This document shows, piece by piece, positions 10,747 to 20,519 of a DNA stretch of 30,411 nucleotides. The stretch covers positions 1 to 30,411 of the forward strand of contig JALMLS010000126.1 of assembly GCA_038496445.1 (NCBI GenBank), read 5' to 3'. The notes under the pieces were generated by a model, which had not been told where the DNA came from, searched no databases, and was given only the letters and a program-made list of their open reading frames with translations. This DNA comes from Trichosphaerium sp. ATCC 40318. Taxonomy: Eukaryota > Discosea > Flabellinia > Trichosidae. Position numbers and translations under genes: made by a program. Every line of letters begins with the position of its first letter. Within the stretch, counting starts at the first letter, position 1.

Positions 10747-13560
10747 CTTTGTTACGTTGATGATATCATAGTATTCAGTCAGAGTTTTGAAGAGCACCTA
10801 GTGCATCTTAAACTCATGTTTGACCGCCTGGAAGAGCACAATGTAATGCTTAAAGCTTCGAAGACTGTGCTTTTTAAAGATGAGGTAGAGTTCTTGGGAC
10901 ACGTCGTGTCGGCGAATGGTATTGCAACAAATCCTAGAATTATCAAGTCGATAGACGAGGCACCACCACCTACCTGCATCGCCGAATTGGAACGTTTCCT
11001 TGGGATCACGGGATATTACAGAAGATTCGTACCTAACTACGCACAGTGGGCACACCCGCTTAATCAATTGAAACACAAGGGTACAATATGGAATTGGACG
11101 ACGACAGAACAAAAAGCATATGAGAAGTTGAAGCAGTCGTTGACAACAACACCAATATTACGGCATCCAGACTTCACACTACCGTTTGAAATACACGTAG
11201 ATGCATCAAAGGTAGCAGCAGGAGCGACGCTAGTACAAAAGGTGAATGGGAGAGAACATGTAGTAGCATACTACAGTAAAACATTCAACGCTGCTCAACA
11301 GAATTACTCAACAATTGAAAGGGAAACATTGGGAATAATATTAGCGATTAAGGAGTTCGCTGGATACATATCATTTTCACAATTTAAACTAATAGTTTAT
11401 ACAGATCATAAACCACTGGAGTACATCCAGAATTTGCAAAACCCAAGAGCGCTGGTAGCGTATTGGTTATTAGAATTGCAAAATTATGACTTTAAATTAA
11501 TATATAAACCCGGGAAAAAGCATTTGGACGCGGACGCACTCACGCGTCCACCTCTGGCCAGAGTAAATACCTTAGATAATAAGGAAATAATGCAAACAAA
11601 CAAAGGAGAACAATTATTATTAATAACAAAAGGATTATATGACGGGACGATAGAAAATGAAGAAGCGGTCACAAAGAAGAATGAATTCACGGAATGGCAA
11701 CCGTACATAGTAAACATATTAGAGAAGCTAGCACCTATCAACTGGAGCACTGCTCAGAGGGAAGACGGAGAAGCGTCGGCATACATTGAGTTCCTCACCA
11801 AGGGAAGAATTCCACAATGGGTTCAAAAACAATACGGATTTAAGAAGTCGATATTTATTACAAAGGCGAGGGTACTAAGATACGATGAAAATACAAATAT
11901 CCTGTACCACGTGAAGAATAGTATGGCACGGATTAACCTAAAAGATAAACAATTTCAAATCTACGTACCAGCGTCATTGCAGAACTTAGTGATGAGAACT
12001 TGTCATGATATGCCTTTCGCAGGCCATTTCGGATTCATCAAAACTTATGATCGCGCTTCAAGGAGATTCTACTGGCCTCAAATGTACTCTGATGTTAAGG
12101 AATGGTGCGATTCCTGTAGAAAATGTCAGAAGGCCAAGACTCCTCGTCAACCAAAAGGAGGATTCGCAGTTTCGTTTCCGATTCTAGAACCAATGGAGTT
12201 AATAGCAATGGATATAGTAGGGCTGTTACCTACAACAGCGAGAGGACATAAATATTTATTAGTGATAACAGATCACTTTACAAAGTGGACTGATGCGTAT
12301 CCGTTAGCGAGTCATCACGCTACGGACGTAGCACTAGTATTCATAAAAGAATTCTGTTTTAGATATGGAATGCCAAAACAGGTATTGACGGATCAGGGAA
12401 GAGATTTCACAGGAAAATTCATGAACAGAGTATACGAAGCGTTATACATCAAACCAGCAAGGACGACAGCATTTCACCCGCAAACAGACGGACAGACGGA
12501 GAGATTCAATCACACAATCGTAGAAATATTAAAGTCATTTGTGAACGAAAGTCAAAATGACTGGGACTATTGGATACCATACGCACTCTACGCATACCGG
12601 ACGGCGATACATCACGCAACGAAATACTCACCATTCGCGCTAATGTTCGGAAGGGAACCGAGATTACCATTAGATATGGCGACAGAAGAGAAAGTACAGA
12701 TACCAGATAAATATAATATAATATAATATAATATGGCACATTGGGCGGAAGTATTAGCACATAGACTAAGACATGCATATCAAATCACGAAGAAGGCAAT
12801 ATTAAAGGCTAAAAAGGACCAAGCGAGATACTACAACAAAAGAAGGAGATGGGTAGACTTCAGAGAAGATCAACTAGTATGGCTAAGTGTACCATACAAG
12901 AAGGAAAAACACGGGAAATTTACATGCAAATGGAGAGGACCATATGAGATATTAAGAGTGATGGGACAGAACACAGTAATGTTAAAGCTACCAGAAGACA
13001 GTCAAATGAGTAGAGTGATAAACGTAGAAAGAATTAAACCATTTATTGATTCATTCTTAAGACCAGAAGAATATATAGAAGAAAAGTATGAGAAATTCGA
13101 AGACGAAGATGGAAACATTAGATTAGTAGGAGACGAAGATTACGTAGAGAAAGCAGAGATGACGAAGAAAGATGTAGAAAGAATGATGAAGAAAGATATC
13201 GGAGAAGTTGAAAGTTTGACGAATGAAATAAAGAAAACAGAGGGAGTAACACCGACTAGAAGAAGAATAACAAGATCAAGAACAGCACACAGAACGGAAA
13301 TGCTAAGAAGAATATTAAAAGACATAGCGGCAGCGGCACCGAGATTAGAGATGAAAGAGATAAAGAAAAGTATAAAGGATATAATGGGAGCAGGATCACC
13401 ATATGTTAGAGACGGAACAACACAAGATAAATTAATGGCGCAAATGAAGAATTGCAGCACGAAGGGCGATCTACGAGATTGGTTAGATTACGTAATAGAG
13501 AACTTTGATAATATATTCGCATTGGACATAGCATTATCATTGAGTGGAGATCACACTTAG
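10747..13560 (+). pseudogene. pol: Second part of pol: RT active site, RNase H, integrase, C-terminal tail
   Basis: The reverse transcriptase resumes with YVDD (10753-10764) and the thumb (FLGHVVSANGI). RNase H follows at about 11180-11440 (HVDASKVAAGATLVQ, ERETLGIILAI, YTDHKPLEY). The integrase has an HHCC zinc domain (H...H...CDSCRKC at about 12000-12130), the catalytic MDIVG and VLTDQGRDF segments, and the HPQTDGQTERFNH block. A TAA at 12724-12726 lies inside a TATAA pentanucleotide run. The same frame then continues with the integrase C-terminal domain, including a GPF/Y-type WRGPYEILRV motif (about 12930), and a basic/acidic tail to the TAG at 13558-13560. Each domain is well preserved, so inactivation is recent. 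Confidence 0.88.
12706..12732 (+). repeat. TATAA pentanucleotide microsatellite creating a stop
   Basis: Four TATAA units followed by TATGG lie in the integrase coding frame. Fifteen bases (three units) keep the frame but introduce TAA at 12724, so repeat expansion is a simple origin for this stop. Confidence 0.7.
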
Positions 13561-13705
13561 GAGCAGAATCGACCTCCAAGACAACTTGGTAAATTTGGTT
13601 ATGAAGGTTTCCATGCTGCCTAAGTAGATCCACGAAGAAAACGAACAGAGAAGGAGTAGAAGAAAGATTTATTGAACAAGAGGCTATGACGTGGAAGTCA
13701 TAGCT

Positions 13706-13719
13706 AAAGGAAAGGGGAG
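13706..13719 (+). other. Polypurine tract
   Basis: AAAGGAAAGGGGAG lies four bases upstream of the 3' LTR, the expected place for second-strand priming in an LTR element. Confidence 0.75.
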
Positions 13720-13723
13720 TTCT

Positions 13724-13866
13724 TGTAAGGCGGAAAGTCGACATGAATCACATTGATTAACCCGGAAGGTGCCGGAGCACCTACTTAATGTAATAAGTCC
13801 TTAAAGGACACAATAAACCAGACCCAAGCTTAGTACAACTACTCACGAGTACCTTACCCTCTTACA
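13724..13866 (+). repeat. 3' LTR (143 bp)
   Basis: Identical to 6774-6916 and followed by the GTTA target duplication at 13867-13870. Confidence 0.95.
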
Positions 13867-13870
13867 GTTA

Positions 13871-14306
13871 AACCAAAGACAAACTTAGAGCTTAGCTCTG
13901 TAAACGCTGTTTATAAAACTCAATTGCGATGCATTAACTTAAAACATTGAGTAAACTAGTTCAAATTCACTATGTAGTTCATGATTGTAACTTCTTGGTG
14001 ATGTGTAAAAGTAGAATGGTTTCAAGAAGTTTGAAAATTAAAAATGCATGGAGAGCTCTAGGAACTTTCGCATTCAAATAATGCTCAAAGTGAATCTCTA
14101 TTTCGCTTTAGAATGCTGAAAGCAAGCCTACATGTGCCTTGTTATGCTGCAGAATAAAGTCAAAGCGTGTTTATTTAGATTTACAGGAGTTACAAAAGGT
14201 ACATATATATTTTATTTATTGTGGGATGCGTTTCTCTGAAATCCTATTTGTTGAATAGTATTTACATGAAACACATTCATAACATTCCTCCCTGTTTAGC
14301 TTGAAG
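13871..14306. other. Spacer between the retrotransposon and a minus-strand gene
   Basis: No coding segment is visible. On the minus strand an AATAAATAAA at about 14210-14220 is a probable poly(A) signal for the gene ending at 14307. Confidence 0.45.
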
Positions 14307-14897
14307 CTAATCCAATGCACAGAAATAATCGTCATCGTATGGTGTAACATCTTCTTCATCAGAGGACTCGATTAATTCGTACTTAGGAGAGAGCTGTTCA
14401 GTTTCATACGCCTTTGCAAAATCGACGCTGATGGTTCCATCATCGTGTTCCATCTCCAATGGTTCTGGGAGCGCTGGATTTTCGTTTTCTGGTTCTTTAG
14501 GTTCATCAGGTTCGTCGTAGCAAGACATGGTAAGGCAAGGTACTTGAGACACCTTATCATTGTTGATAGATGTGTCCAATAGGCGACCATCTTCATCAAA
14601 CTGGTAATGAGAGTGGTCCGGGTACGTTTGATCCACTTGTATTTCATCATCGCCATAATATACAGTCAGGGGGTCTGCTAGCTGTTCACTGACGTCCATT
14701 GGGTCATTTTGGAGCTGATCTGGTTGGTTTTGAGGTAGTTGTTCCCTCATTCTACTTATCAGGTACTGGCGGCGTAGAAGGCTAGTTTGACGGGATTGTA
14801 GGGACTGTACTATCTCCAATAGGCGTGGTGCTGTCGAAATGAAAGCTGAAATCGCTTCTGCTTCTCTACGGCCCAATTCAGGTCTGAAAATTATCAT
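14307..14897 (-). CDS. Acidic hypothetical protein, 196 residues
   Basis: An uninterrupted frame from ATG 14897 to TAG 14307. The first 60 residues are helical with alternating basic and hydrophobic residues (LGRREAEAISAFISTAPRLL). The remainder is strongly acidic and rich in Asp, Glu, Pro and Tyr, with DEPDEPKEPENENPALPEP and SSDEEDVTPYDDD near the end. No known domain is recognised. Nine bases after the ATG there is a TTTCAG that could be a splice acceptor, so the true first exon may lie upstream of the adjoining inverted repeat. The acidic tail could suit a nuclear or chaperone-like adaptor, but that is speculation. Confidence 0.5.
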   Translation of the reverse strand: MIIFRPELGRREAEAISAFISTAPRLLEIVQSLQSRQTSLLRRQYLISRMREQLPQNQPDQLQNDPMDVSEQLADPLTVYYGDDEIQVDQTYPDHSHYQFDEDGRLLDTSINNDKVSQVPCLTMSCYDEPDEPKEPENENPALPEPLEMEHDDGTISVDFAKAYETEQLSPKYELIESSDEEDVTPYDDDYFCALD

Positions 14898-15065
14898 GGT
14901 ATAATACCATATTTTGCAGTATAATTGTGGTTTATGGTACTACCTTGGTATAATCACAAATTATACCATAAAATTATACTGTAAAATATGGTATAGTACC
15001 GTGATTTTTAGACATATGGTATAAGACTCAATATACCATGTTTTATACTGTATCTATATTCATGG
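14898..15065. repeat. TATACC-rich inverted repeat, MITE-like
   Basis: An outer arm at 14898-14926 (GGTATAATACCATATTTTGC...) is inverted at 14974-15002 with a few mismatches. A shorter inner inverted repeat (GGTATAAT/AATTATACC) lies between them. Further TATACC/GGTATA copies extend to about 15065. It could fold into a cruciform or long hairpin. No clear target duplication was found, so the element type is open. Confidence 0.55.
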
Positions 15066-15169
15066 ATTTTTATGATGTCAAATATTTTACAATGACTGTG
15101 TCGTGTTTGGTCTTTACTGTAGTATGTAAATAAAAAAAAACCAATTATATGAAGTAGCGTGAATTGCAT

Positions 15170-17480
15170 TTATTGAAACACAAAAAAATTACAACGTATG
15201 TGGTGTTCATAGCTTAATGCCACTAGTATGAACCTATCCATCGCTTCATTCCATTCAGTAAAGTTAGAGACAGCAAATAAAGGTTCAAAAGTTGTCAGTG
15301 CTGCCATAGTATGGATGCGCGGCTGACAGTAAAGGACATTTGGATAGTACCAATCGGGTATTAACATATCTATTTTGTATTTGAGCCATTCGTAAACAAA
15401 AGGCCACAACTGATGAGTGGCTTGGTGAAGCTCACAAACAGCACAAAGCTGCTGACAACCAAATTCATCCATATTGAGATCTAAACAATGAAATTAAAGA
15501 CAAATGGTTAATGTAGTTATCTTGGTACCTTCTTTAGTGTTATCCACATAGTCAAAAAGCTGCTCATCGGATATTTCAAATAAAATATCTTTTGTTTTCT
15601 TGTCGTAAAACTCAAGGTGATCTTCATCTTGAAAGTCAATGGCCATCACTGGAAAGAGTTTGTAACCAACAATAGCTGCTACAGAAACTAACAACAATTT
15701 TTTGTTGGCCAAAGCATAGGTTGTTTTAGAAGTATAAAGTGTATCTTGAAAATAAAAAGAATTTTCAATCTTGTAAGTGGCAGCATTGGTAGTAAATCTG
15801 ACAGTGACAACTTCTTCTTTATCTTCAGTGACTATTTTTCTTGTTCCTTTCAAGAACTGACCTTCTACACTGAAGTGAAAGACATCTTTATATTAAGCAA
15901 GTAATTGTTAAACTATAAAACCATAAACAAAAATTTCGTACTTGTATAACTTTACGCCAACTCTTATGTTCAATAATACTGTGATGCATCGTCCATAGTC
16001 AAAGGTAGCTCGTATTTCTTTGGTTTTTTCCTCATTATTTTTTATCCAAACTCCATGTTTGACCCAACGGCCATGGTGTTTAATAAACAATGGAGCCAAA
16101 AAATACGAACACACCAATGAAAAACAATGATCAAATTCAATGTCACAAAAACCACGAATCTTCTCAAAGATCTCACCAGGAATCATCAACAATTTTGGTT
16201 GATAAGGCTCAGCTACAATTGTAGTCAATAGTTTCTTTTGGGCATCATCCCTATACAAGTGTTAGTAACACAAAAGGTGACAGTTTGTATTTATATTTAT
16301 AAATAACGTACATTGAACTACCATGTTTTGACATAGCCGCCTTTTCTATCACCTTGCCAATAGTATACCACAAACCTATTGATTCATTAAACTATTAACT
16401 GATAAACATACACGCACTGAGAGGTGGAGGATATAATGGTGTCCGTGACAAAAGATCAAAAAGACACCAAGATTCAGTGAGATTGACTTTAAGAATTACT
16501 ATTTTCACAATTTTACTTCTCGTCATCTACATTTATAAGCTGATAGGTTGGTTTGCAAACAAAAAAGAGCGTACTGTTTCAGGTAAAGTAAGTTCAGCAT
16601 CCATGATAACAGCATCAACAACACGTGAGTGTTTGTCATTGCTGAATTGATAAAAGTCAGAATATATTGTTCTTGAACCATGAATTTCTCTTCCGGCAAC
16701 AGTACACACAGCATCACGAGATTTGTGAAACTGCAGTAGTGTATCCACAGGTTCATCAATAGGTAGAGCATCTTCATAAGTACTAGAAGATGTTAGCAGA
16801 GAAAACGAACCCAAAATTGCTAAAGTACTTGTGCTGAAATTGTCCCGTAGATATGACATGAATGTAAATGGAGCCAGGATTGATGCTTGTCACAGTCTGC
16901 AAGTGCTTACCAAAGTAATTACACAAAACAGTACTGTGTTGTGTCAAATCAGAGCGTGTGAAAGGTTCAACTGCTGAGAGCACTATTGCTTTCATTTTTC
17001 TATCCATCTTTGGGTGTCGTGCAAGCCAATAATCTAAAATACAGAGTTAAATGTTCTGAATGGCTTAAAACACCATAAACTTGAGCACGTACTTGTTATT
17101 TGGGCGTTTACAAGTAAAATACCTAAAATAAAAAGTTAAATGGCCTAAACGGCGTAAAGTGCTATAAAACTGTGCATACACCTAAGATTATTGTTATTTG
17201 GGCATTTATAAGTAAACGCCTTAAAATAACAATTTAAATGACCTAAAAGGGCGTAAACCAAGAACACATACCTAAAGCAGGCGTCTATGATGGTGAATAG
17301 TGAAAACAAAAAACCCACAGTCAAAAGAGTTAAAAACGGCAAGTTTTTATAATTATATTTATTTGACAGGACAGTTTTCTATTAACCACATGTACCTTCT
17401 ACCATGAAAATTAAATCTGTGAGTGCAAGTGAGTATACAGCACCACCAGCGCAAGGTTTCAACCTAAAACAAGCAACTTT
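15170..17480 (-). CDS. Unrecognised multi-exon protein with a duplicated exon
   Basis: Minus-strand exons that join in frame include 15170-15480 (TAA at 15170), 15529-15869, 15942-16250, 16312-16375 and one ending at 16412. Further exons lie at about 16530-16859 and 16880-17030, then 17090-17120 and 17190-17225, and an exon at about 17395-17465. Exon joins 15942/15869, 15529/15480 and 16312/16250 are phase-consistent. The protein looks globular (KLLMIPGEIFEKIRGF, HGRWVKHGVWIKNN, DEFGCQQLCAVCELHQ with four Cys, LWPFVYEWLKYKID) but matches no family I know. Two adjacent small exons encode near-identical pieces (LLINAQIT and LLVNAQIT). The splice structure between 16412 and 16560 is unresolved. 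It may be the 3' part of the same transcription unit as the mucin-like repeats upstream, because both lie on the minus strand with only small gaps between coding pieces. Confidence 0.45.
17036..17280 (-). repeat. Tandem duplication of an exon with its intron
   Basis: A unit of about 95 bp is present twice and partly a third time. The clearest shared block is TTGTTATTTGGGCRTTTAYAAGT (about 17093-17116 and 17190-17212), each followed by AAAATA and a TTAAATG...CCTAAA stretch. On the minus strand the shared block is coding and the rest is intron, so the exon and flanking intron duplicated together. Confidence 0.6.
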
Positions 17481-17579
17481 AGTCAAATGTCAGTAAAGAG
17501 TAACTACGAGTAAAAAAAATAAAGTAAGTCACCAAAGAAAACAAAGCAGAATTTCTACAAGTAAAAGGCGGCAATCACT

Positions 17580-20157
17580 TGATGTAGTCTGTTGTTGGAG
17601 CATCAATTGTAGGAGCGTCTGTAGTAGGAGCATTCATAGTTGGAGTTCAGTTGTTGGTGCCTCAGCAGTAAGCGCAGTAGTAGTTGGAGCCTCTGTTGTT
17701 GGAGCAGTAGATGGAGCGTCAGTACTTAGGGCTTAAGTAGTTGGCGCTTTCGTTGTAGGAGCCTCTGTAGTTGGTGTCGTAGTTGTCAGAGCTTCTGTGG
17801 TTGGACCTCTGTAGTTGGCGCTGTAGTTGTCGGAGCTTCAGTGGTAAGAGCCTCAGTTGTAGGTGCATTTGTGGTTGAAGCCTCTGTAGTAGCATCCGTA
17901 GTTGGAGTTCAGTTGTTGGTGCCTCAGCAGTAAGCGCAGTAGTAGTTGGAGCCTCTGTTGTTGGAGCAGTAGATGGAGCGTCAGTACTTAGGGCTTAAGT
18001 AGTTGGCACTTTCGTTGTAGGAGCCTCTGTAGTTGGTGCTGTAGTTGTTGGAGCTTCAGTGGTCGGTGCATCTGTAGTTGGAGCTTTGTAGTTGGTGCTT
18101 CAGTTGTTGGAGGTTCCGTATTGTAGGAACCTCTGTAGTTGGTGCATCTACAAAGAAAGTTAGTTGCTTTAGAAAGTAAAATACAAAGTACCAGTTGTAG
18201 GTCTTTTGTTGTTGGTGCATCAGTCGTAAGCGCATCCGTGGTAGGAGCTTCAGTCGTAAGAGCTCTTGTAGTTGGTGCCTCAGTTGTGGGAACCTCCACA
18301 GTAGGCGCAGAAGTAGGTGCTACAGTTGTAGGAGCCTCAGTCGTTGGCACTTCAGTAGTTGGCACATTTGTGGTTGGAGTGTTTGTGATTGGCGCTTCGG
18401 TGGTAAGTGCATCTGTAGTCAGAGCCTCTGTTGTTTGAGCCTCTGTTGTTGGTGCATCTGTAGTAGGCGCTACAGTGGTAGGAGCCTCAGTAGTTGGTGT
18501 TTCAGTCGTAGGTGCATCTGTCGTTGGAGCTTCGGTTGTAGGCGCATCCGTAGTTGGTGCCTCTGTAGTTGGCGCTTCTGTGGTTGGAGCAGTGTAGTTG
18601 GTGCTGTAGTGGTTGGAGCTTCAGTGGTAGGAGCCTTCGTTGTTGGAGCTTCAGTTGTTGGAGCCTCTGTAGTTGGAGCTGCAGTCGTAGGAGCTTCGGT
18701 TGCAGGTGCCTCCGTTGTTGGAGCTTCAGTTGTTGGGGCTTCGGTGGTTGGAGCTACGGTTGTTGGGGCAGCAGTAGTTGGCGCATCAGTTGCAGGAGCT
18801 TCAGTTGTAAGAGCTTCTGTAATTGGTGCTGCAGTCGTAAGAGCCTCCGTAGTAGGCGCTACAGTGGTAGAAGCCTCCGTTGTTGGAGCCTCTGTAGTTG
18901 GAGCCTCCGTTGTTGGAGCATCTGTAGTTGGTGCTTTTGTTGTTGGAGCCTCTGTTGTTGGCGCTTCAGTTGTTGGTGCTTCTGTTGTTGGCGCTTCGGT
19001 GGTAGGTGCATCTGTAGTAGGTGCTTCTGTAGTTGGTGCATCTATCACAGTTAGAAGGAAAAAGGTAAAAATATCGATCAAGTACCAGTTGTAGGAGCTC
19101 CAGTTGTTGGTGCTTCAGTTGTAGGAGCCTCTGTAGTTGGTGCTTCAATCGTTGGAGCTTCGGTTGTAGGTGCCTTCGTTGTTGGAGCCTCTGTAGTAGG
19201 AGCATCTGTAGTTGGAGCTTCAGTGGTAGGAGCATTCATAGTTGGAGCTTCAGTTGTTGGGGCTTCAGTGGTTGGCGCAGCTGTTGTTGGTGGTTCTGTT
19301 GTTGGAGCATTTGTAGTAAGTGCATCTGTAGTTGGTGCTACTGTAGTTGGTGCTTCTACAAATAAAGTAAGTTCCCATATAGAAAGTAAACAACAAAGTA
19401 CCAGTTGTGGCGCTATAGTTGTAGGTGTTTCTGTTGTTGGAGACTCTGTCGTTGGAGCTACAATGGTTGGAGCCTCTGTTGTTGGAGCATCTGTAGTAGG
19501 TGCAGCAGTTGTAAGTGCATCTGTAGTTGGCGCAGCTATCATAGTTAGGTGGAAAAAGGTAAAAATAATATCGATCAAGTACCAGTTGTAGGTGCATCTG
19601 TGGTAAGAGCCTCTGTTGTTGGTGCTTCTGTAGTTGGAGCCTCTGTAGTCGGTGCTTCAGTTGTTGGTGCAGCAGTAGTTGGAGCCTTTGTAGTCGGTGC
19701 TTCAGTCGTAGGTGCATCTGTAGTAGGCGTTACAGTGGTAGGAGCCTTCGTAGTTGGAGCTTTTGTGGTTGGAGCCATGACGTTCTACAAAACTGAGCAG
19801 TATGATTCTTACACACTTGTCTACCCTTTGCATCAGACTTCTAAATACCGTGTTACCTCCTGCATAAATAAATAAAATGAAAACCATACTGAGTCACTAG
19901 CTAGCTAGAAAACACGAACATATATCATGCGTACCTGTACTGTTGAGGTGTATGCTGGCCACACCACGATTTATAATGGGCGTCACTCCAGTCTGTACGT
20001 TGGTACTCATCTTGTAGTGAACTTGTGAAATTGCTTCTTGTTTAATAAAGCTGTTGTCATTGCGCTGTGTTACTATAAAACGAATAAGTTCACTAGAATA
20101 GGAATCGAGAAACGTGATAGCAAGAAAAAGGTTTGAAACGGTGCATTTAGCCACCAT
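17580..20157 (-). CDS. Mucin-like secreted or surface protein with PTTEAP repeats (3' part damaged)
   Basis: Exon 1 (19935-20157) starts MVAKCTVSNLFLAITFLDSY, a probable signal peptide. A small exon begins at 19859, and repeat exons follow: 19583-19784, 19402-19535, 19086-19355 and a long one from 19041 downwards. The repeats are PTTEAPTTDAPTT-type, rich in Thr and Pro and ideal for O-glycosylation. Introns 19536-19582 and 19042-19085 are homologous to each other. So are 19356-19401 and one at about 18136-18190, which shows spread by exon+intron duplication. Repeat exons bounded by the first intron type are phase 1 on both sides. From about 18600 to 17580 the PTT frame is lost several times and stops appear, so the 3' part is decayed, slippage-damaged or mis-assembled. 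It was probably an extracellular stalk or coat protein. Confidence 0.65.
17640..18040. repeat. 262-bp-offset duplication inside the PTT repeat region
   Basis: The block starting TGGAGTTCAGTTGTTGGTGC at 17641 recurs at 17903 and stays almost identical for about 135 bases. It includes the odd features GGGCTTAAGTAG and GGAGTTCAG, which break the PTT frame. The frame lesions therefore predate the duplication. Confidence 0.75.
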
Positions 20158-20519
20158 AATTGAATACGCATCAGTTTTTCGCTGCTAGGTAACTGTTTGC
20201 TAATAACAGGCTGTCAAAAGATACCCACCCACCTCTTAAAATTATGCAGCTATGTATTGTTGCGCCAGGAGTTACGATTTATACCTTTATACAAACTTAG
20301 CACTTGAAAAGTAGTTAATTATTACAAGAAGCTTACCTACTTAATGTTCACACTACACTAGCACCAACACAGTAGTTGCTAGCAATCAAAGGTGCGAGTA
20401 ACAACTTGTGTAAGCCACTTTTGACGGCGACTCCAAATATGGCATAAGTTCTTGCGTTTGGTTAGTCTAAAAGTTTGGCGAAATCGCATGAACACCTACC
20501 TAGCACGGTGAACACAGTT
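20158..20519. other. Spacer between two minus-strand genes
   Basis: This lies upstream of the mucin-like ATG (20157) and downstream of the helical-protein stop (20520). It presumably holds the promoter of the former and the 3' UTR of the latter. No coding segment is recognised. Confidence 0.4.

Larger units (their letters stand above)
6774..13866 (+). mobile_element. Ty3/Gypsy-type LTR retrotransposon, full-length but defective
   Basis: A 7,093-bp element bounded by two identical 143-bp LTRs and a 4-bp target duplication, GTTA (6770-6773 and 13867-13870). Domain order is Gag, CCHC knuckle, protease, reverse transcriptase, RNase H, integrase, which is the Gypsy order. Gag and Pol occupy one frame from 6968 to 10593, and the same polyprotein resumes after a 153-bp insert. 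The frame is interrupted by TGA 7361, TGA 8753, the hairpin insert at 10594-10746, and TAA 12724. There is no envelope-like gene and no chromodomain is visible. A purine-rich tract (13706-13719) precedes the 3' LTR. Identical LTRs indicate a young copy, yet it cannot make a full polyprotein by ordinary translation. Confidence 0.93.

Noticed and set aside
17145-17342. Signal peptide PFLTLLTVGFLFSLFTIIDA for the unknown gene
   Set aside because: The frame starts at TTG, not ATG, and the hydrophobic stretch is better explained as a T-rich intron ending in CATCATAG.
18435-19094. Long plus-strand frame of VVGASVVGA repeats (219 residues)
   Set aside because: It is the antisense shadow of the minus-strand PTTEAP repeats. 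The period-18 composition keeps both strands open, and splice sites and the signal peptide fit only the minus strand.
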